DNA from: an uncultured bacterium
Lineage (GTDB): Bacteria; Cyanobacteriota; Vampirovibrionia; Gastranaerophilales; Gastranaerophilaceae
Direction of reading: 5' to 3'
Length of the DNA: 9,254 nucleotides
NCBI GenBank assembly: GCA_900555175.1
Contig: USJT01000029.1
Location: forward strand, 1-9,254
Shown here piece by piece: positions 7,328-9,254 of this stretch (position 1 is the first letter of the stretch; every line of letters starts with the position of its first letter). The translations under genes and the position numbers were made by a program. The notes beneath the pieces were generated by a model. It had not been told where the DNA came from. It ran no database searches and saw only the letters and a program-made list of their open reading frames with translations.

Positions 7328-7355
7328 ATGATAGCACAAAAAAGTTCGGTTTCAA
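7328..7355 (-). promoter_or_regulatory. Promoter of the DHH phosphoesterase operon, predicted leaderless
   Basis: On the minus strand, TTGAAA (7350-7355) and TATCAT (7328-7333) are 16 nt apart, and TGC precedes the -10, an extended -10 form. The expected start, about 7 nt past the -10, is 7321, the A of the ATG. The -35 directly abuts the ATG of the divergent DUF721 gene at 7356, so polymerase bound here would cover that gene's translation start region. Confidence 0.6.
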
Positions 7356-7685
7356 ATGAAAAAGGTTCTCTATACAGATTTTGTAACAACTGAATCACTT
7401 GTTGAAGAATTGCTCGGGAAAAAAGAGATTAAAAAAGCAATAACACGAAATAATCTCTACAAATTCTGGGGAAAAATTGCAGGTGAAAAGTTTGCCAAAA
7501 AATCAAAGCCATATTCTATGATGGCAGGCGGGATTATGGTTATTGCCTGCGAAAATCCGATTGTTGCACAAGAATTAACCCTTAGAAAAACTCAACTTTT
7601 AGTAAAATTTGAACCTTATCTAAAATCACTAAAATTAAACGTAAAAGATTTGAAATTTGACCCGAAAAAATGGTCAACACAATAG
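7356..7685 (+). CDS. DUF721 (DciA-like) protein
   Basis: A 109-residue protein matching the DUF721/DciA family. The central block NNLYKFWGKIAGEKFAKKS (32-50), with the conserved tryptophan at 38, is followed by MMAGGIMVIACENPIVAQEL (55-74) and RKTQLLVKF, the usual KH-like core. It ends in LKLNVKDLKFDP, as family members do. In bacteria without DnaC/DnaI, DciA interacts with the replicative helicase DnaB and helps load it, so a role at replication forks is likely but inferred from family only. The ATG at 7356 has no Shine-Dalgarno and no convincing promoter was found upstream; the next in-frame codons upstream reach a TAG at 7332. It diverges from the phosphoesterase gene across 34 nt and converges with the kinase gene, whose stop is 11 nt beyond its own. 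Confidence 0.85.
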   Translation: MKKVLYTDFVTTESLVEELLGKKEIKKAITRNNLYKFWGKIAGEKFAKKSKPYSMMAGGIMVIACENPIVAQELTLRKTQLLVKFEPYLKSLKLNVKDLKFDPKKWSTQ

Positions 7686-7696
7686 TTTTATAAGAC

Positions 7697-9133
7697 TTAC
7701 TTATCATTTTTAATCGGGAGTGTAAAAACAACTTTTGTGTATTTTTCAGGCACGCTTTCAAATTTAATAGTTCCGTTATGTGCCAAAATTATTTGCTTTG
7801 AAATATAAAGCCCTAAACCGATATTAACACTTTTATTATCTTTTGCGAAAGTAATAAATTTATCAAAAACCTCATCAGGATGTTTCATTTTTACTCCAAA
7901 ACCCGAATTTTTTATTGAAACTGATAAATTTTTTCTGTTACTTGAAATATTTACAAAAATTTCACTGTTTTTAAAACTGTATTTTACGGCATTAGTCAAA
8001 AGATTATGCATTACTCTTTTCAACTCGTTATAATCAAAAGATAGTTTATCAACTTTAGTTTCATAAGCAATTTTTATGACAATATTTTTTTCTGAGGCGA
8101 AATATTTAACCTGCTCACAACACTCTTTAACAAGATTTTTAAAGGAATTAACCTGCTTATTTATCTTAATTTTGCCGTTTTCATATTTATATTTACTCAA
8201 AATATTTACAACCAAATTCTCAAGATACTCGGTAGAGCTTAACAAATCTTGCAGAATTTCCTTTTGCTCATCGTTCATATCCCCGAATGAATTGTTCAAC
8301 AAAAGCTTTAATGCAGACTTTTCCGCCTGAACAGGCCCTTTCATATCATGCGTAATCATTGCAAGATATGTGTCATTTTCTTTAACCTTGTTGGAATTTT
8401 CTTTATAAGCATTTAACAAACTGCATATTTGAGATTTTACTACTTTTACATTAAATGGCTTTTCTATATAAATATACGAGCCTAAATTAAAACCCTTAAT
8501 CTTATTTTCAGCATCAGACAAGGCAGAAATAAATACTATCGGAGTATTGTGATTCAATTTACTGTTTTGCATAATTTGTGCAAGTTCATACCCTGACATT
8601 TCAGGCATCATAATATCTAATAAAGCCAAATCAAATTTTTCATGCTCAACAACGAGAGCCGCCTCTTTAGGTTTAAGATAGACACTCAAATTTAACCCTA
8701 AAGATTTCAACATTTCTTTCAGCAAATCAGTATTAAAGGGATTATCGTCCACAATCAAGACTTTTAATCCCTTTATATTTTCATATTCTTTACTTACAGA
8801 ATGCTTATTATTATTTTTCTCTTTAAAATTATTATTATTAGTAGTATTAAGAAAATCTCTAATAATTTCTTTCCGAACAGGATATTCTATAACATTTTTT
8901 GCACCGCAAATATTTGCGTTCAAAACATTTTGTCTTGAAATATCCCGTGTTGCAAGCCAAACTTCAAGGTTTTCGTTAGACTTACAAAAATTTTTTATAT
9001 CATTAATATCTTTAAAATCAGTTTTAATAATACAGAGCTTCTTATCCTCAAGACCTTTCACATTAGCAAGTTCTCTGACATTATTAACAAAAACGATATC
9101 TTGAGCTCCTTGTGAGGATAAGAGGTTTTTCAT
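7697..9133 (-). CDS. Cytoplasmic receiver-histidine kinase with a degenerate N-terminal receiver
   Basis: A 478-residue soluble protein with no membrane segment. Residues 10-95 have the alternating pattern of a receiver fold (DIVFVN, KLCIIKTDF, EVWLATR, NVIEYPVRK) but lack the acidic pair and the KP motif, so this looks like a pseudo-receiver. An Asn-rich linker (about 97-110) follows. A full receiver spans about 122-240: acidic pair D129/D130, phosphoacceptor D173 in LLDIMMPEMSG, S203 and K225 in IEKPF. The kinase has an unusual H-box, MITHDMKGP (H262), N-box NLLTNAVKYS (377-386), G1 box NSGFG (409-413) and G2 box GLGL (439-442). The first G1 position is Asn where Asp is usual, which may weaken ATP binding. 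This order suggests a phosphorelay receiver controlling its own kinase; partners are unknown. No Shine-Dalgarno precedes the ATG at 9133 and the promoter predicts a leaderless mRNA. Confidence 0.92.
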   Translation of the reverse strand: MKNLLSSQGAQDIVFVNNVRELANVKGLEDKKLCIIKTDFKDINDIKNFCKSNENLEVWLATRDISRQNVLNANICGAKNVIEYPVRKEIIRDFLNTTNNNNFKEKNNNKHSVSKEYENIKGLKVLIVDDNPFNTDLLKEMLKSLGLNLSVYLKPKEAALVVEHEKFDLALLDIMMPEMSGYELAQIMQNSKLNHNTPIVFISALSDAENKIKGFNLGSYIYIEKPFNVKVVKSQICSLLNAYKENSNKVKENDTYLAMITHDMKGPVQAEKSALKLLLNNSFGDMNDEQKEILQDLLSSTEYLENLVVNILSKYKYENGKIKINKQVNSFKNLVKECCEQVKYFASEKNIVIKIAYETKVDKLSFDYNELKRVMHNLLTNAVKYSFKNSEIFVNISSNRKNLSVSIKNSGFGVKMKHPDEVFDKFITFAKDNKSVNIGLGLYISKQIILAHNGTIKFESVPEKYTKVVFTLPIKNDK

Positions 9134-9140
9134 AATAATT

Positions 9141-9169
9141 AATATAATGATTGAACCTTATTAAATCAA
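9141..9169 (-). promoter_or_regulatory. Promoter of the kinase gene, predicted leaderless
   Basis: On the minus strand, TTGATT (9164-9169) and TATATT (9141-9146) are exactly 17 nt apart. The expected start is 9134-9135, one or two bases before the ATG at 9133. There is no Shine-Dalgarno, which agrees with leaderless initiation. Confidence 0.6.
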
Positions 9170-9171
9170 TT

Positions 9172-9187
9172 AGCTACTAAGCTACTT
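9172..9187. repeat. Direct repeat AGCTACTA/AGCTACTT between divergent promoters
   Basis: Two 8-nt units (9172-9179 and 9180-9187) differ only in the last base. They also contain an inverted pair, TAGCT (9171-9175) and AGCTA (9180-9184). They lie in the 20 nt between the outward-facing TTGATT -35 elements at 9164-9169 and 9190-9195, a natural place for a regulator that controls both genes. The protein that binds is unknown; the adjacent kinase has no DNA-binding domain. Confidence 0.4.
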
Positions 9188-9189
9188 TT

Positions 9190-9218
9190 TTGATTTATGT
9201 TCGTGTTAATGCTAAACT
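9190..9218 (+). promoter_or_regulatory. Promoter of the gene starting at 9225, predicted leaderless
   Basis: TTGATT (9190-9195) and TAAACT (9213-9218) are 17 nt apart, with TGC directly before the -10 (extended -10). The expected start, 7 nt past the -10, is 9225, the A of the ATG. The -35 is identical to that of the divergent kinase promoter. Confidence 0.5.
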
Positions 9219-9224
9219 AATATT

Positions 9225-9254
9225 ATGGCAAACACGATTGAAGAATTGGTATCA
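9225..9254 (+). CDS. Start of a rightward gene, truncated by the window edge
   Basis: Ten codons reading MANTIEELVS run to the window end with no stop. No Shine-Dalgarno precedes the ATG, but the promoter at 9190-9218 would start transcription exactly at it, which supports the start. The gene diverges from the kinase gene across 91 nt. The fragment is too short to name. Confidence 0.6.
   Translation, partial: MANTIEELVS

Noticed and set aside
8076..8330. Plus-strand open frame inside the kinase gene
   Set aside because: It overlaps the conserved kinase domain in antisense; its composition is what the reverse of an AT-rich coding region gives by chance.
8821..8850. ATT/AAT triplet run in the kinase gene
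   Set aside because: It encodes the Asn-rich linker between domains; short, imperfect and in frame, so not treated as a phase-variable microsatellite.

Overview
The window is low-GC, with a compact layout of short intergenic gaps and many convergent or divergent gene pairs. The ribose-phosphate pyrophosphokinase reads most like cyanobacterial versions (for example the KLFAGRANTKLAQEIADYLG opening). No photosynthesis genes are seen. An AT-rich, non-photosynthetic relative of the Cyanobacteria (Vampirovibrionia/Melainabacteria, Gastranaerophilales-like, often gut-associated) fits best. This is an inference from protein style and base composition, not a proven placement. All genes use ordinary TAA/TAG stops and nothing suggests an altered genetic code.

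Left part (1-1900). The first codons of a leftward gene (1-17) have a good ribosome binding site and promoter. A small Xre-type DNA-binding protein follows (174-443), then prs (591-1604) with a near-consensus promoter. Between the convergent ends of prs and clpB lie a degenerate 62-nt tandem repeat that begins at the prs stop codon, and a small-RNA-like locus on the minus strand. That locus has a 5' hairpin, an unpaired CCUCCUCCCC stretch, and an intrinsic terminator with eight U. Its layout resembles the cyanobacterial sRNA Yfr1, and it is the most interesting unexplained element here.

Middle (1903-7321, all minus strand). Reading in transcription order: a DHH-family phosphoesterase (NrnA-like), a YihY/BrkB-type membrane protein, a DRE-TIM aldolase/lyase-like enzyme, and clpB with its own -10 and Shine-Dalgarno. 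The first three look like an operon. Both clpB and the phosphoesterase carry small indels inside highly conserved motifs: +4 nt before the ClpB D2 pore loop, and an inferred -10 nt in the GGGHKxAAG motif. Each shifts the frame while the sequence downstream still reads cleanly in another frame. They are either very recent mutations or assembly errors.

Right part (7322-9254). A DUF721/DciA-like gene (plus) diverges from the phosphoesterase across only 34 nt and converges with a cytoplasmic receiver-histidine kinase. The kinase gene diverges from a gene starting at 9225 that runs off the window. In three genes (phosphoesterase, kinase, 9225 gene) the predicted promoter places the transcription start on or next to the ATG, so these mRNAs are probably leaderless. 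Genes with clear leaders (prs, clpB, the gene at 17) have Shine-Dalgarno sequences.

The genes cover nucleotide precursor supply (prs), replication (DUF721), RNA/nucleotide turnover (DHH), protein disaggregation (clpB), envelope (YihY) and signalling (kinase). They look like housekeeping chromosome rather than a mobile island. No tRNA, rRNA, CRISPR, insertion sequence or phage gene was seen.
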